31,473 nucleotides of DNA from Rikenellaceae bacterium. Lineage in GTDB: Bacteria > Bacteroidota > Bacteroidia > Bacteroidales > UBA932. Numbering within the stretch: the first letter of the stretch is position 1; each line of letters opens with the position of its first letter. Location of the stretch: positions 1-31,473 of the forward strand of contig DPKJ01000001.1 of NCBI GenBank assembly GCA_003542575.1, in the 5' to 3' direction. The translations under genes and the position numbers were made by a program. The notes beneath the pieces are model-generated. The model made no database searches and was not told where the DNA came from. It was given only the letters and a program-made list of their open reading frames with translations. This document shows, piece by piece, positions 6,873-15,750 of this stretch.

Positions 6873-9800
6873 ATGAAAAAATTTAAACTAATCTTAACAG
6901 GTCTGTTGCTTGTTTTGGCTGTTGGTATTTCCAGCGCTCAAAATATTCAGGTAACGGGAACTGTTACTGATGCCAACACAGGGGAGCCTGTTATGTTTGC
7001 ATCAGTTATGCTGAAAGGTACAGTTGTAGGGGCAGCAACAGATGAGGGTGGAAAATACACCATAAGTGCTCCGGCAAACGGAATCCTTGTTTTCAGTTTT
7101 ATTGGCTACACAACTGTAGAGGTGCCTGTAAACGGACGCACAACAGTTAATGTAACTATGAAGCCGGATGCCGTTTATCTGGAGGATGTGCTCGTAGTTG
7201 CCTACGGTACAACAAGAAAAGAATCATTCACAGGTTCTGCCGAGGTTCTCAAGGGTGAGAAAATCGAGAAGAGAACTGTTTCCAATGTAACCAAAGCTAT
7301 TGAAGGCTTGGCAACAGGCGTGCTTGTTACATCAGGAACAGGTCAGCCGGGTGCTGGTTCTAACATTATTATCAGGGGTTATGGTTCGATCAATGCATCA
7401 AACAACCCTCTATATGTTGTCGACGGTATCCCTTATGATGGTAGTATTGCATCAATAAATCCAGCAGATATCGAATCTATGACCATCCTTAAGGATGCAT
7501 CAGCAGGAGCTCTTTATGGTGCCCGTGGTGCAAATGGTGTAATCATGATTACTACCAAAAGAGGTGCTAAGGAAGGCGAAAGGGTAAAAGTTAACTTCAG
7601 GAGCGTTTGGGGTGTTTCAGGACAGGCTATACCTTCTTATGACCTTCTTGATGCAAAAGGCTGGATTGAATACCAGTATCAGGCATTTAAAAATGAAGAG
7701 ATCATAATAAAAGGTGTAAATCCTGCCGTTGCAGGTCAAACAGCTATTCAAATGATGCTCACAGGTCCAAGTAAGGTGTTTGGTAATAACCAACAGTACA
7801 ATCCTTACAACTATCCTCTTGCTGACCTTATCGATACTCAGACAGGAAAAATCAGAAGCGATGCTACTCTTCGCTATGATGACAACTGGATGAAAGAGGT
7901 TACTGCCAGCAATCCGATAAGACAAGACCACGTTCTTACAGTTACCGGAGGTACTGATAAAGCCAAGTACATGGGCTCAGTCGGTTTCCTCGATGAAAAA
8001 GGTATTCTGATGACAACAGGCTTCAAACGTTATTCCGGAAGAGCAAACGTAGAGGCTAAACCAATTGAGTGGCTTAAATTCGGTCTGGGTACAAACTTTG
8101 CACAGACAACCAGCAATTTTCTGAATGCTACAGGTTCTGCAACATCAAACGTGTGGTACTCTTGTATGCTGATGGCTCCTATCTATCCTATTTATGAGCT
8201 GGATGCAAATAACCAACCCGTTCTTGATGCCGATGGCAAGAAGAAATTTGACTACGGCCAGAATCGTGCTTCAGGTGCTCAGCAAAACTATAACAGTATT
8301 GCAACACTTTATGACGATAAATTTAAAGCTGTTAACTCAAGTGTAAGCGGAAGAACATTTATTGAGCTGCTTGACTTTAAAACAGGTCCTATCGCAGGTC
8401 TTAAGTTGTCGGCAAACCTTGGTTTTGACTTTATCAACCAGGAGCAGCACAATTATGAGAATCCATATTTCGGAAACGCTGCGGGTTCACAGGGTCGTGC
8501 CTATAAATACAGCCGCAACACCTTGTCTTCAACTTTCAACCAACTCTTAACCTATAAGAGAACAATTGCTGACAAGCATAATCTTGATTTTCTGGTTGGT
8601 CACGAAAACTATCAGTACAAGTACAACTACCTGATGGGTGCAAAATCAGGCTTCCCGTTTGGCGGTTTATATGAACTGGATGCTGCAGCAACAGTAATCA
8701 CTGCAGGTTCGTATGAGGATAATTATACGATTGAGTCATTCCTTTCAAGGTTGAATTATAACTTTGATGATAAGTACTATGTTTCAGGGTCATATCGTCG
8801 TGACGGATCTTCTCGTTTCTATAATGAGAACCGTTGGGGTGATTTCTGGTCTATAGGTGGTAACTGGAGAATTAGCCAGGAGTCATTCATGCAGAGTCTT
8901 TCATGGATAAGAAACATGAATATCAAAGCCAGCTTTGGTGTACAGGGTAATGATGCTGTTGGAGGATACTATCCTTACCAGGCACTTTATGACCTCGGAT
9001 ATCCTAATGCAGGTATGAATGGTGCAGTTGTTGCATCAATTGCAAACAACGACCTTAAATGGGAAAAAAATGAAAACCTTAACATTGGTTTTGACGCAAG
9101 ACTATTCGACAGGGTTTCAATCTCAGCAGAGTGGTACAAGCGAGTAACAAAAGATATGCTTATGGCCTATCCTCTTGCAATGTCAACCGGTTTCTTATCT
9201 TATCAAAAGAATATCGGAAGTATGCAAAATACAGGTGTTGAGGTTACTGTAGCTGTTGATATGGTTACGAGTAAAGATCTCAGGTGGTCACTTACTCTAA
9301 TGGGCTCTACCGTACAGAATAAGATTCTTAACCTGGCTGACAAACCTGAAATTACTGCAGGTAACTATATTACAAAAGAGGGTGAGGTTCTTAACTCATT
9401 CTATCTACCAAGATCTGCAGGTGTTGATCCTGCAACAGGATACCAGCTTTACTGGGTATGGGATACAGCTTCAGACGGTACACGCAGCGAAGAGTATATT
9501 ACTGCTGACAGATCAAAAGCCGCTGCTTCTAGAGTTATCGCAGGTAACCGTATGCCGGACCTGTTCGGATCAATCAGTAACGATTTCAAACTGTTTCAGA
9601 GCATAGATTTTAGCATTCTTACCACATACTCTATCGGAGGTAAGATTCTTGATGGTCTATATGCTAATCTCCTTGATCCACTATATCAGGGTAACTCACT
9701 GTCTGCACACTTATCAAGAGCATGGAGTAAGCCGGGTGACATCACAGATACCCCTATTGCTCAGCTTGGTGCAAACACAACAACTTCTACCCGTAACCTT

Positions 9801-10031
9801 ATTAATGCTTCATACTTTACTATTAAGAATGTAACATTAGGTTATTCTTTACCAAAAACCTGGATGAAGAAACTCGGTATTGAAAATGTAAGAATTTCTG
9901 CAATTGCAGACAATATTGCAATGTTCACACACCTGAAGGGTATGAATCCACAGTTTAACTTCTCAGGAGGTACTGACTATGTTTACACACCTACCCGCTC
10001 TATATCACTAGGTTTGGATATAACTTTTTAA
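6873..10031 (+). CDS. SusC/RagA-family TonB-dependent outer-membrane transporter
   Basis: This 1052-residue outer-membrane importer takes up large ligands together with its SusD partner, powered by TonB. A signal peptide covers residues 1-22 (cleavage likely after SSA). A CarboxypepD_reg-like beta-sandwich (about 25-112) follows, with its VTDANTGEPV and DEGGKY elements. The SusC signature/plug (about 118-235) includes PLYVVDGIPYDG and LKDASAGALYGARGANGVI. The remainder is a 22-strand barrel ending in the terminal aromatic F typical of BamA substrates. No N-terminal STN domain is present, so transenvelope sigma signalling is unlikely. It starts an operon with SusD 24 bp downstream. Ligand unknown: no glycoside hydrolase or polysaccharide lyase is nearby, while three metallopeptidase-like genes lie downstream. 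Confidence 0.95.
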   Translation: MKKFKLILTGLLLVLAVGISSAQNIQVTGTVTDANTGEPVMFASVMLKGTVVGAATDEGGKYTISAPANGILVFSFIGYTTVEVPVNGRTTVNVTMKPDAVYLEDVLVVAYGTTRKESFTGSAEVLKGEKIEKRTVSNVTKAIEGLATGVLVTSGTGQPGAGSNIIIRGYGSINASNNPLYVVDGIPYDGSIASINPADIESMTILKDASAGALYGARGANGVIMITTKRGAKEGERVKVNFRSVWGVSGQAIPSYDLLDAKGWIEYQYQAFKNEEIIIKGVNPAVAGQTAIQMMLTGPSKVFGNNQQYNPYNYPLADLIDTQTGKIRSDATLRYDDNWMKEVTASNPIRQDHVLTVTGGTDKAKYMGSVGFLDEKGILMTTGFKRYSGRANVEAKPIEWLKFGLGTNFAQTTSNFLNATGSATSNVWYSCMLMAPIYPIYELDANNQPVLDADGKKKFDYGQNRASGAQQNYNSIATLYDDKFKAVNSSVSGRTFIELLDFKTGPIAGLKLSANLGFDFINQEQHNYENPYFGNAAGSQGRAYKYSRNTLSSTFNQLLTYKRTIADKHNLDFLVGHENYQYKYNYLMGAKSGFPFGGLYELDAAATVITAGSYEDNYTIESFLSRLNYNFDDKYYVSGSYRRDGSSRFYNENRWGDFWSIGGNWRISQESFMQSLSWIRNMNIKASFGVQGNDAVGGYYPYQALYDLGYPNAGMNGAVVASIANNDLKWEKNENLNIGFDARLFDRVSISAEWYKRVTKDMLMAYPLAMSTGFLSYQKNIGSMQNTGVEVTVAVDMVTSKDLRWSLTLMGSTVQNKILNLADKPEITAGNYITKEGEVLNSFYLPRSAGVDPATGYQLYWVWDTASDGTRSEEYITADRSKAAASRVIAGNRMPDLFGSISNDFKLFQSIDFSILTTYSIGGKILDGLYANLLDPLYQGNSLSAHLSRAWSKPGDITDTPIAQLGANTTTSTRNLINASYFTIKNVTLGYSLPKTWMKKLGIENVRISAIADNIAMFTHLKGMNPQFNFSGGTDYVYTPTRSISLGLDITF

Positions 10032-10055
10032 TTAAATAATAAGAATATACTTAAT

Positions 10056-11630
10056 ATGAAAAAAATATTTACACTATTTGCAGTAGCACTTCTCGTATTG
10101 AGCTCTTGTGAAAAGGAGTATCTTGATACGACCCCTACTGACTCAGTTTCCGGGCAATTGATTTTCAGTAATACCGAAAGCGCGATGGTTGCAATGAACG
10201 GTATTTACAGAGCTCTTTATTTGCCGAACAGTACCTGGTTTGGAACTACAGGTAACGTACAGCAGAATTTTGGTATTGTTTCGCACAACATGGTCGCTGA
10301 CCTTATGGGTGAGGATTTTGTACAGGCGGAACAAGGTAACGGATGGTTCTATTTTGACTACAGATATGATGTAAGGTCAAGATACGCCAGTGCATCCTGG
10401 AGGTGCTATGGTTTGTGGAACTTCTATTATAAGGTTATTACAAATGCAAACTATGTTATTGCATCTAAAGATTTGATTCAGGGTGACCCTAATAAAGTTA
10501 AGAGTATAGTTGGACAGGCTCTTGCACTTCGTGCATACTCTTACTACTATCTGACTCTATTCTTCCAGCACACCTATAAAGGTAATGAAAGCACTCCTGG
10601 TGTTCCTCTTTATACTGAACCAACACTTGTTGGTGCTCCTAGAGGTACTCTAAAAGATGTGTACGATCTTATTACTGCCGACCTTGTTGAGGCAACAACA
10701 TTGTTGAAAGCCGCTAAAGATGCAGGTATTACCAGGACACACAAATCCCATATTGACTACAACGTAGCAAAAGCTATTCAGGCAAAGGTATTCCTCACAA
10801 TGGAAAACTGGACCGGAGCAGCTGACGCAGCGAAAGAGGCCAGAACAGGTTATACCCTTCTTTCAGGCAACTCTCTATATACTGGATTTAATGATGTTGT
10901 TCTCTCTTCAGTAATGTGGGGAGGTCAGGTTATCGCTACTGAAGCAGTTTCAGGTGGTTGGGGTACATTCTTCTGCCATATGGATCCGGGTAGCACACCT
11001 GCAGTTATAACAGCTAACGGTTACGGGGTAACTTCAAGAAAATGTATAAGCTCATGGTTGTATAACCAGATTCCTACTACTGACCTGAGAAGACCTTGGT
11101 GGAACGGAGTTGTTCCTGTACAGGCAAGCTCGGGACCAAATAAGAACTATGCTCAGTTTAAGTACAAATACAAGAACATCAGTGATTATACAGGTGACTA
11201 TATATTCTTAAGAGCAGAAGAGATGCTTCTTATCGAAGCTGAAGCAAGAGTAAGACTTACTCAGTACGATGCTGCAAGAACTCTTCTTCTTGAGCTGGGA
11301 GCAGTTCGTGACCCTCAGATGGCTGCAAGGCTTGATGGCAGAACCAATTCAGCTGTTTACAACACCAATACAACCGGTGCACTTACTACACTTATGGATG
11401 AGGTTCTTTTCCAGCGTCGTATAGAGCTTTGGGGTGAAGCAGGTCGTCTGTTTGATATTAAGAGACTTGGTCTTGGATTTGACAGAGATTTTGCCGGAAC
11501 AAACCACTCTCAGCTACTTAAAACAATCTCTACAGCTCCTAAGTCAAAAGAGTTTGTACTACCTATACCTCAGCAAGAGTTTGACGGTAATGAAAACATG
11601 GATATCGAAACCGATCAGAATCCTCTATAA
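10056..11630 (+). CDS. SusD/RagB-family surface lipoprotein
   Basis: This 524-residue lipoprotein forms the lid over the SusC barrel and captures ligand. The signal peptide ends in VLSSC (Cys 18), followed by an acidic EKEYLDTTP stretch typical of SusD proteins. The N-terminal SusD-like region has the AMNGIYRALY helix, and a central TPR-like helical part includes the ALALRAYSYYYLTLFF segment. The C-terminal SusD/RagB domain has LRAEEMLLIEAEA and ends in IPQQE...NQNPL, the classic SusD terminus. Its 24-bp spacing after SusC and 23 bp before the next lipoprotein support co-translation of one complex. Ligand class cannot be read from the sequence. Confidence 0.95.
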   Translation: MKKIFTLFAVALLVLSSCEKEYLDTTPTDSVSGQLIFSNTESAMVAMNGIYRALYLPNSTWFGTTGNVQQNFGIVSHNMVADLMGEDFVQAEQGNGWFYFDYRYDVRSRYASASWRCYGLWNFYYKVITNANYVIASKDLIQGDPNKVKSIVGQALALRAYSYYYLTLFFQHTYKGNESTPGVPLYTEPTLVGAPRGTLKDVYDLITADLVEATTLLKAAKDAGITRTHKSHIDYNVAKAIQAKVFLTMENWTGAADAAKEARTGYTLLSGNSLYTGFNDVVLSSVMWGGQVIATEAVSGGWGTFFCHMDPGSTPAVITANGYGVTSRKCISSWLYNQIPTTDLRRPWWNGVVPVQASSGPNKNYAQFKYKYKNISDYTGDYIFLRAEEMLLIEAEARVRLTQYDAARTLLLELGAVRDPQMAARLDGRTNSAVYNTNTTGALTTLMDEVLFQRRIELWGEAGRLFDIKRLGLGFDRDFAGTNHSQLLKTISTAPKSKEFVLPIPQQEFDGNENMDIETDQNPL

Positions 11631-11653
11631 TGATTAATTAATAAATTAGGTCT

Positions 11654-12433
11654 ATGAAAAATTTAAAATATATAATATCATTGGTGTTATTGTTCGGTTT
11701 GTTTGCTTGTAACCAGGACGCTATAATGCCTTACATCGACAAAAGCGATATCGGCCCTGTTGATGCCGCTTTCTCTTCAACCGTTGCAATTTATGACTTG
11801 AAACAGGCTGACAACGGCAAGATCCAGGTACTTATCTACAGAGGCAATACTAAAGGTGCAGCTACTGTTCCAATTGCAATCTCAGGAACAGGTACCACTC
11901 AACTAACCCTTGCCAGCAATACTGTAACTTTTAATGATGGTGAAGGAAAAGCCTATATTACATTGAACTACAACTTTGCAGCTATACCTCCTGCAACCAA
12001 ATACATTGTTACTCTTACAATCAGTGATGCTACAATGGTATCAAAATCAAAAGTTTCTGCTGTAAGGGTAGAGGCACAACTGCCATTGAATTATGCAAGT
12101 TTTGGAACAGGTACATATGAGTCAGAGTTCTACGAAGAATCATGGAGCCAGCCTGTACAAAAGGCCAACGTTTCAACAACTCTTGACTTCTATAAACTTC
12201 CAGGTTGCTACTATGCAGGATATGACATTGTTTTCAGAGTTAATAACGGAGTTCTACTTGTAGATCAGCAAAATATTGGATGGCTCTACAGTGCTGCATA
12301 TGGTTATGTTCACGTTAGTCCTCAAACTAACACTATAAGTGGCAAGAGACATACGTGGAATAGCCGTTTTGTACTACCAACAGCAGGTTTAGCATTTGGC
12401 GGTACTTATGACGAAACCTTCATAATGCCGTAA
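11654..12433 (+). CDS. SusCD-associated surface lipoprotein, function unknown
   Basis: This 259-residue lipoprotein is the third gene of the SusCD operon. The signal peptide ends in LFAC (Cys 19). Residues of about 40-140 look like a Calx-beta/Ig-like beta-sandwich (alternating strands, TFNDGEGKAYITLNY). The C-terminal half (about 145-259) is beta-rich and aromatic, starting with a GTGTYESEFYEESW segment seen in many Bacteroidota surface lipoproteins. No catalytic motif is visible. By position it may be an accessory ligand-binding protein (SusE/F-like in role, not demonstrably homologous). The name is based on operon context; the fold call is by eye. Confidence 0.85.
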   Translation: MKNLKYIISLVLLFGLFACNQDAIMPYIDKSDIGPVDAAFSSTVAIYDLKQADNGKIQVLIYRGNTKGAATVPIAISGTGTTQLTLASNTVTFNDGEGKAYITLNYNFAAIPPATKYIVTLTISDATMVSKSKVSAVRVEAQLPLNYASFGTGTYESEFYEESWSQPVQKANVSTTLDFYKLPGCYYAGYDIVFRVNNGVLLVDQQNIGWLYSAAYGYVHVSPQTNTISGKRHTWNSRFVLPTAGLAFGGTYDETFIMP

Positions 12434-12454
12434 TTTGAGCATAAAATAATCTTT

Positions 12455-12489
12455 GAGTGCACTCGATTTATCGGGTGCACTCTTTTTTT
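12455..12489 (+). terminator. Intrinsic terminator of the SusCD operon
   Basis: GAGTGCACTCGAT (12455-12467) pairs with ATCGGGTGCACTC (12470-12482) with one G-T wobble, followed by seven T residues (12483-12489). It lies 22 bp past the lipoprotein stop and separates the SusCD operon from the downstream thioredoxin-like gene. Confidence 0.92.
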
Positions 12490-12513
12490 AGAGAGACCAT
12501 CAATAAAAATTTG

Positions 12514-12521
12514 TAATTTTG
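12514..12521 (+). promoter_or_regulatory. Candidate -7 promoter element for the SxxS thioredoxin-like gene
   Basis: TAATTTTG matches TAnnTTTG and lies 25 bp after the SusCD terminator and 25 bp before the ATG at 12547. No clear -33 TTTG is seen at a good distance. Confidence 0.4.
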
Positions 12522-12546
12522 ATAATTAAATAATCTACATTACATT

Positions 12547-13710
12547 ATGAGCGGGAATAAAGAAAAAAATGGATTATCAATAATCAGGTTATACTTACCA
12601 ATAGCTTTGTTTTTTATAACAACCAGCCTTCTACTTAATAGTTGTTCTCTAAATGAAAAAGGTTATGTTATAAATGGAATCATAACCGGTGCAGAGGATT
12701 TATCCGGCATGATGTATCTAAGGCAGCAAGAGTTTGGAGGAGTACCTATTGACTCGGCGTTGCTGGTAAATGGGAAGTTCACATTTAAAGGTAGATTAGA
12801 AGACCCTGACCAATACATTATCTACAATCCAAATCTACCTAATAGAATAGCAATCTTTATTGAAAATGCCAGATATAAAATCACAGCACCCTCGTATAAC
12901 CTTAATGATGCAGTTATTGATGGTGGTGAATCTCAGAAATTGATAAGCCTTACAGAAAAAAAGAGCAAGGAGGTGATTGAAAAGTTGAATCTGAACTCAA
13001 TTATGGCAGATTTCTCAAACCCTCAGACACCAAAAAGTGTAAAAGATAGTATTCTGGCAATATTTAATCACGCAAATGCTACAATGAAGGGCTACTATGA
13101 CTCAATAATCAGAGAGAATCCCAACACCTGGTTCTACCTCCATTTCACAAAATTATCTGCTCAGGGAGAGAACCTTGATACTCTTCAAAAAAGGTATGAC
13201 CACCTTAATTCAAATAAAAAATTTACTAACAGCAAACACCTTAAAGAGATTGAAGAGGTGCTGAACAAACGGAAGGCACTTCAGCCGGGAAATATTGCAA
13301 ATAATTTTAATCTAAAAGATATGAGCGGCACTCATGTCTCATTTTATGATGTAACCTCTGCATCAGATTTCACAATTCTTATCTTCTGGACCGAATGGAG
13401 TGTTGAGAGCATAAATTTCGCAAAAGAGATTAAAGAGATTGCAGATTTGGCAAAAAGTAAACAAATAAAAATTACAGGTGTTATACTTTCAGGAGCAGAG
13501 CAAAACGAAAGCATGAAAAGAAAGAGAGAGGAGACGATCAGGAATGAGGGGCTAACCTTTTTAAATCTGAATGATGTAAGGGAGAGTTCGGTTGCTTCTC
13601 TTTATAACGTAACCCTTATTCCTAGAGCTTTTTTGATTGACAGACAAAATGTTATAATTTTGGACAATTTAACTACTGACGATTTAAAATTGTTTGTCAA
13701 AGATAAGTAA
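12547..13710 (+). CDS. DUF4369/thioredoxin-like lipoprotein with CxxC replaced by SxxS
   Basis: This 387-residue relative of the TlpA-like protein at 171-1280 has the same architecture. A lipoprotein signal ends at LLNSC (Cys 33). A DUF4369-type domain (about 38-140) starts GYVINGIITG, against GYIITGTLTG in the other copy. A helical middle and a C-terminal thioredoxin fold (about 240-387) follow, with a LIPRAF cis-Pro segment. Where the other protein has WAGWCGPC, this one has WTEWSVES, so S285 and S288 replace both redox cysteines. Disulfide exchange by that site is therefore not possible. The fold looks intact and the reading frame is uninterrupted, which suggests a retained structural or binding role more than decay. 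It lies between the SusCD operon and the M64 cluster, with its own promoter candidate. Confidence 0.88.
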   Translation: MSGNKEKNGLSIIRLYLPIALFFITTSLLLNSCSLNEKGYVINGIITGAEDLSGMMYLRQQEFGGVPIDSALLVNGKFTFKGRLEDPDQYIIYNPNLPNRIAIFIENARYKITAPSYNLNDAVIDGGESQKLISLTEKKSKEVIEKLNLNSIMADFSNPQTPKSVKDSILAIFNHANATMKGYYDSIIRENPNTWFYLHFTKLSAQGENLDTLQKRYDHLNSNKKFTNSKHLKEIEEVLNKRKALQPGNIANNFNLKDMSGTHVSFYDVTSASDFTILIFWTEWSVESINFAKEIKEIADLAKSKQIKITGVILSGAEQNESMKRKREETIRNEGLTFLNLNDVRESSVASLYNVTLIPRAFLIDRQNVIILDNLTTDDLKLFVKDK

Positions 13711-13734
13711 TCAGGAATTTTGCTCTTTTTTTAC

Positions 13735-13742
13735 TAAATTTG
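13735..13742 (+). promoter_or_regulatory. Candidate -7 promoter element upstream of the M64 cluster
   Basis: TAAATTTG matches TAnnTTTG. A TTTG lies at 13719-13722, only 12 bp away, so the -33 part is weak. A start near 13748 would place the 13747-13783 hairpin at the very 5' end of the mRNA. Confidence 0.35.
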
Positions 13743-13746
13743 GAAG

Positions 13747-13783
13747 TTGTTGAAATGCCAATTTTGCAATTTTCAACAATTTT
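13747..13783 (+). terminator. Hairpin with short T-run between the SxxS gene and the M64 cluster
   Basis: TTGTTGAAA (13747-13755) pairs with TTTCAACAA (13771-13779). An inner TGC/GCA pair is present, followed by TTTT. It may be a weak terminator for the upstream gene, or a 5' leader hairpin if the promoter element just before it is used. Confidence 0.5.
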
Positions 13784-13816
13784 ATTGTATTTCGCATTTT
13801 CGCATTTTTGTACATT

Positions 13817-15700
13817 ATGAAAAGAATTTATACCCACATATTCATACTAGTTATAGCAGTATTAGTTACAATATCCTGTAAAAAAGATCCGCCTACTATT
13901 CTTGAACTCTCTTTGGATGCAGTTGAGATAGCAAATATTGACGGGAGCTCAACAATTCAGGTAACTGCTAATGGTAAATGGACAGCAAGCATTGCATCTA
14001 CATGGTGTACTATAACTCCATCCAGTGGCGATGGTAACGGAGAGATAACAATAACAGCGGTAAATAATTTTACAAGTTCCGACAGGATTGTAAATATGGT
14101 TGTTACATCCAGAGAACTTAAAAAATCTGTTAGGATAAACCAATCATATTCCAGACTTGATGTCTCAGCAATTGAGTTGCTATTTCCAAAGGATCAGGGT
14201 TCAAAAACAGTATTTGTTGATGCCAACACAAGTTGGACAGTCGAGATTCCTCCGTCAATAAACTGGATAACGGTTTCGCCCATGAGCGGTACTACCAGCG
14301 GTAATGTGACTATTACTCTGGCTCAAAATGTTGGAGTTATGCGAAGTGCCGATATTTTATTTAAATACGGAGAAGAACAAAAGACTCTCAAAATTAATCA
14401 GGAGCGTAGTGTAAACCTGGACCCGGCTGCTCCTCTGCTCAAATCTCCGGTAAACAACCTATCAGATGCAAACAGACTGCCCACATTCAGATGGGGCACA
14501 TCTAAAGATCCCGAAGGAGATTTAGTAACATATAAACTCGAATACACTACCAATCAATCCAACTGGAATAACACCGTTACACTAGCAGATAGTGTGTATA
14601 ATCTATCATATTACCTTGATGCCAATCAAACCTATTATTGGAGAATTTCAGCAGTAGATGCTTATGGTGGTGTAGGTGTATCACAGGTCTATACATTTAC
14701 AACCGGCACCAAAACCAGTTATTTTGACGGACAATATAAAATTGCTCAAAATTACAGCAAGGGATCAAGACCATCAGAGATCTTATTTATTGGTGACGGA
14801 TATATCTCTGAGGATTACGAAGAGGGGGGAATCTTTGACAGAGATATGAATAATGGGATAGAATATTTCTTTGAAATAGAACCATATAAAAGTTACAGAG
14901 AATATTTTACTATTTACAAACAGGCAGGATACTCGAGAGACAGAGGTGTAAAACAGACAGATAAAAACATACTGAAGTATACTAAATTTAATGTTGATTT
15001 TTTAGGTGGTTCTTCACTATCTGCAGATACCGATGAGGTATTTAAATACGCTAAAATGATACCAGGAGTTGATGATGTTAAGCTTAGAGACATGCTTATT
15101 ATTCTTGTTGTAAACCAGGACAGATACGCTGGAACTTGCTGGATTTGGAGCGATGGTAAGGCTATAGCAATTTGCCCTGTAAGTACATCAACATCAGCCG
15201 GACAACATTTCAGAAACCTTATATATCATGAAGCCGGAGGACATGGATACGGAAGATTGGCCGACGAGTATACGACTGCTGCAAATGCAGGAAAAACCAT
15301 AAATGACGAATATAAGTCTAAGTACAATACATTTAAGAACGCCGGCTTTTATCCGAATGTTGATTTGACAGGTGATGTAGCAGCCGTAAAATGGAAACAC
15401 TTTATTAATGCACCGGGATATACCAGAGTGGGTACTGTTGAAGGGGGATTTTACTTCCCGCTTGGAGTTTGGAGGCCGGAGCAATCGAGCTGTATGATGT
15501 ATAATGAACCATACTACAACGCACCTTCACGAGAGAAAATGGTTCAACGAATACTCTCAATAGCACAGGAGCCTTATACGCTGGAGATATTTATGCAGAA
15601 AGATATCCAGAAAGCTCCATCTCAATCTGCAATCTTGCAAACCAAGAGCATAAACCCACTAACATTTGTACCTCTTGCACCACCGGTAATGATGAAGTGA
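13817..15700 (+). CDS. BACON-BACON-FN3-peptidase M64 lipoprotein, paralogue 1
   Basis: This 627-residue predicted surface metallopeptidase starts at the ATG at 13817; an in-frame TTG at 13808 is less likely. Its lipoprotein signal ends VTISC (Cys 21), followed by KKDPP. Two BACON-type beta-sandwiches (about 28-110 and 111-200) show the NGKW...WCTITPSSG and NTSW...WITVSPMSG patterns. An FN3-like domain (about 204-298; RLPTFRW, YYWRISAVD) comes next, then a peptidase M64 (IgA-peptidase-like) domain to the end. The zinc site reads HEAGGHGYGRLADEY (H471, E472, H476): one residue longer than the usual HExxH. A Met-turn-like SSCMMYN follows. The tail is NPLTFVPLAPPV. It is the first of three tandem paralogues. 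The substrate is unknown; IgA cleavage should not be assumed. Confidence 0.9.
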   Translation: MKRIYTHIFILVIAVLVTISCKKDPPTILELSLDAVEIANIDGSSTIQVTANGKWTASIASTWCTITPSSGDGNGEITITAVNNFTSSDRIVNMVVTSRELKKSVRINQSYSRLDVSAIELLFPKDQGSKTVFVDANTSWTVEIPPSINWITVSPMSGTTSGNVTITLAQNVGVMRSADILFKYGEEQKTLKINQERSVNLDPAAPLLKSPVNNLSDANRLPTFRWGTSKDPEGDLVTYKLEYTTNQSNWNNTVTLADSVYNLSYYLDANQTYYWRISAVDAYGGVGVSQVYTFTTGTKTSYFDGQYKIAQNYSKGSRPSEILFIGDGYISEDYEEGGIFDRDMNNGIEYFFEIEPYKSYREYFTIYKQAGYSRDRGVKQTDKNILKYTKFNVDFLGGSSLSADTDEVFKYAKMIPGVDDVKLRDMLIILVVNQDRYAGTCWIWSDGKAIAICPVSTSTSAGQHFRNLIYHEAGGHGYGRLADEYTTAANAGKTINDEYKSKYNTFKNAGFYPNVDLTGDVAAVKWKHFINAPGYTRVGTVEGGFYFPLGVWRPEQSSCMMYNEPYYNAPSREKMVQRILSIAQEPYTLEIFMQKDIQKAPSQSAILQTKSINPLTFVPLAPPVMMK

Positions 15701-15730
15701 GCATAAAAAAACGTATCTTTGATATACTTA
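15653..15730 (+). repeat. 78-bp direct repeat, copy 1 (gene end plus intergenic DNA)
   Basis: This block encodes the last residues of paralogue 1, its GTGA stop overlap and the next 30 bp of non-coding DNA. It matches 17644-17721 at a constant offset of 1991 bp with only two differences (15661 A/T and 15726 A/G). The surrounding paralogous coding sequence is much more diverged. Confidence 0.95.
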
Positions 15731-15750
15731 TTAACAATACGTTAGATGTC

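Noticed and set aside
15697..15750. GTG start giving paralogue 2 an 18-residue extension that overlaps the previous stop
   Set aside because: The identical GTG in the duplicated block at 17688 opens only 17 codons before TAA at 17739, so the overlap is a by-product of the repeat. The ATG at 15751 gives a normal, if long, lipoprotein signal.
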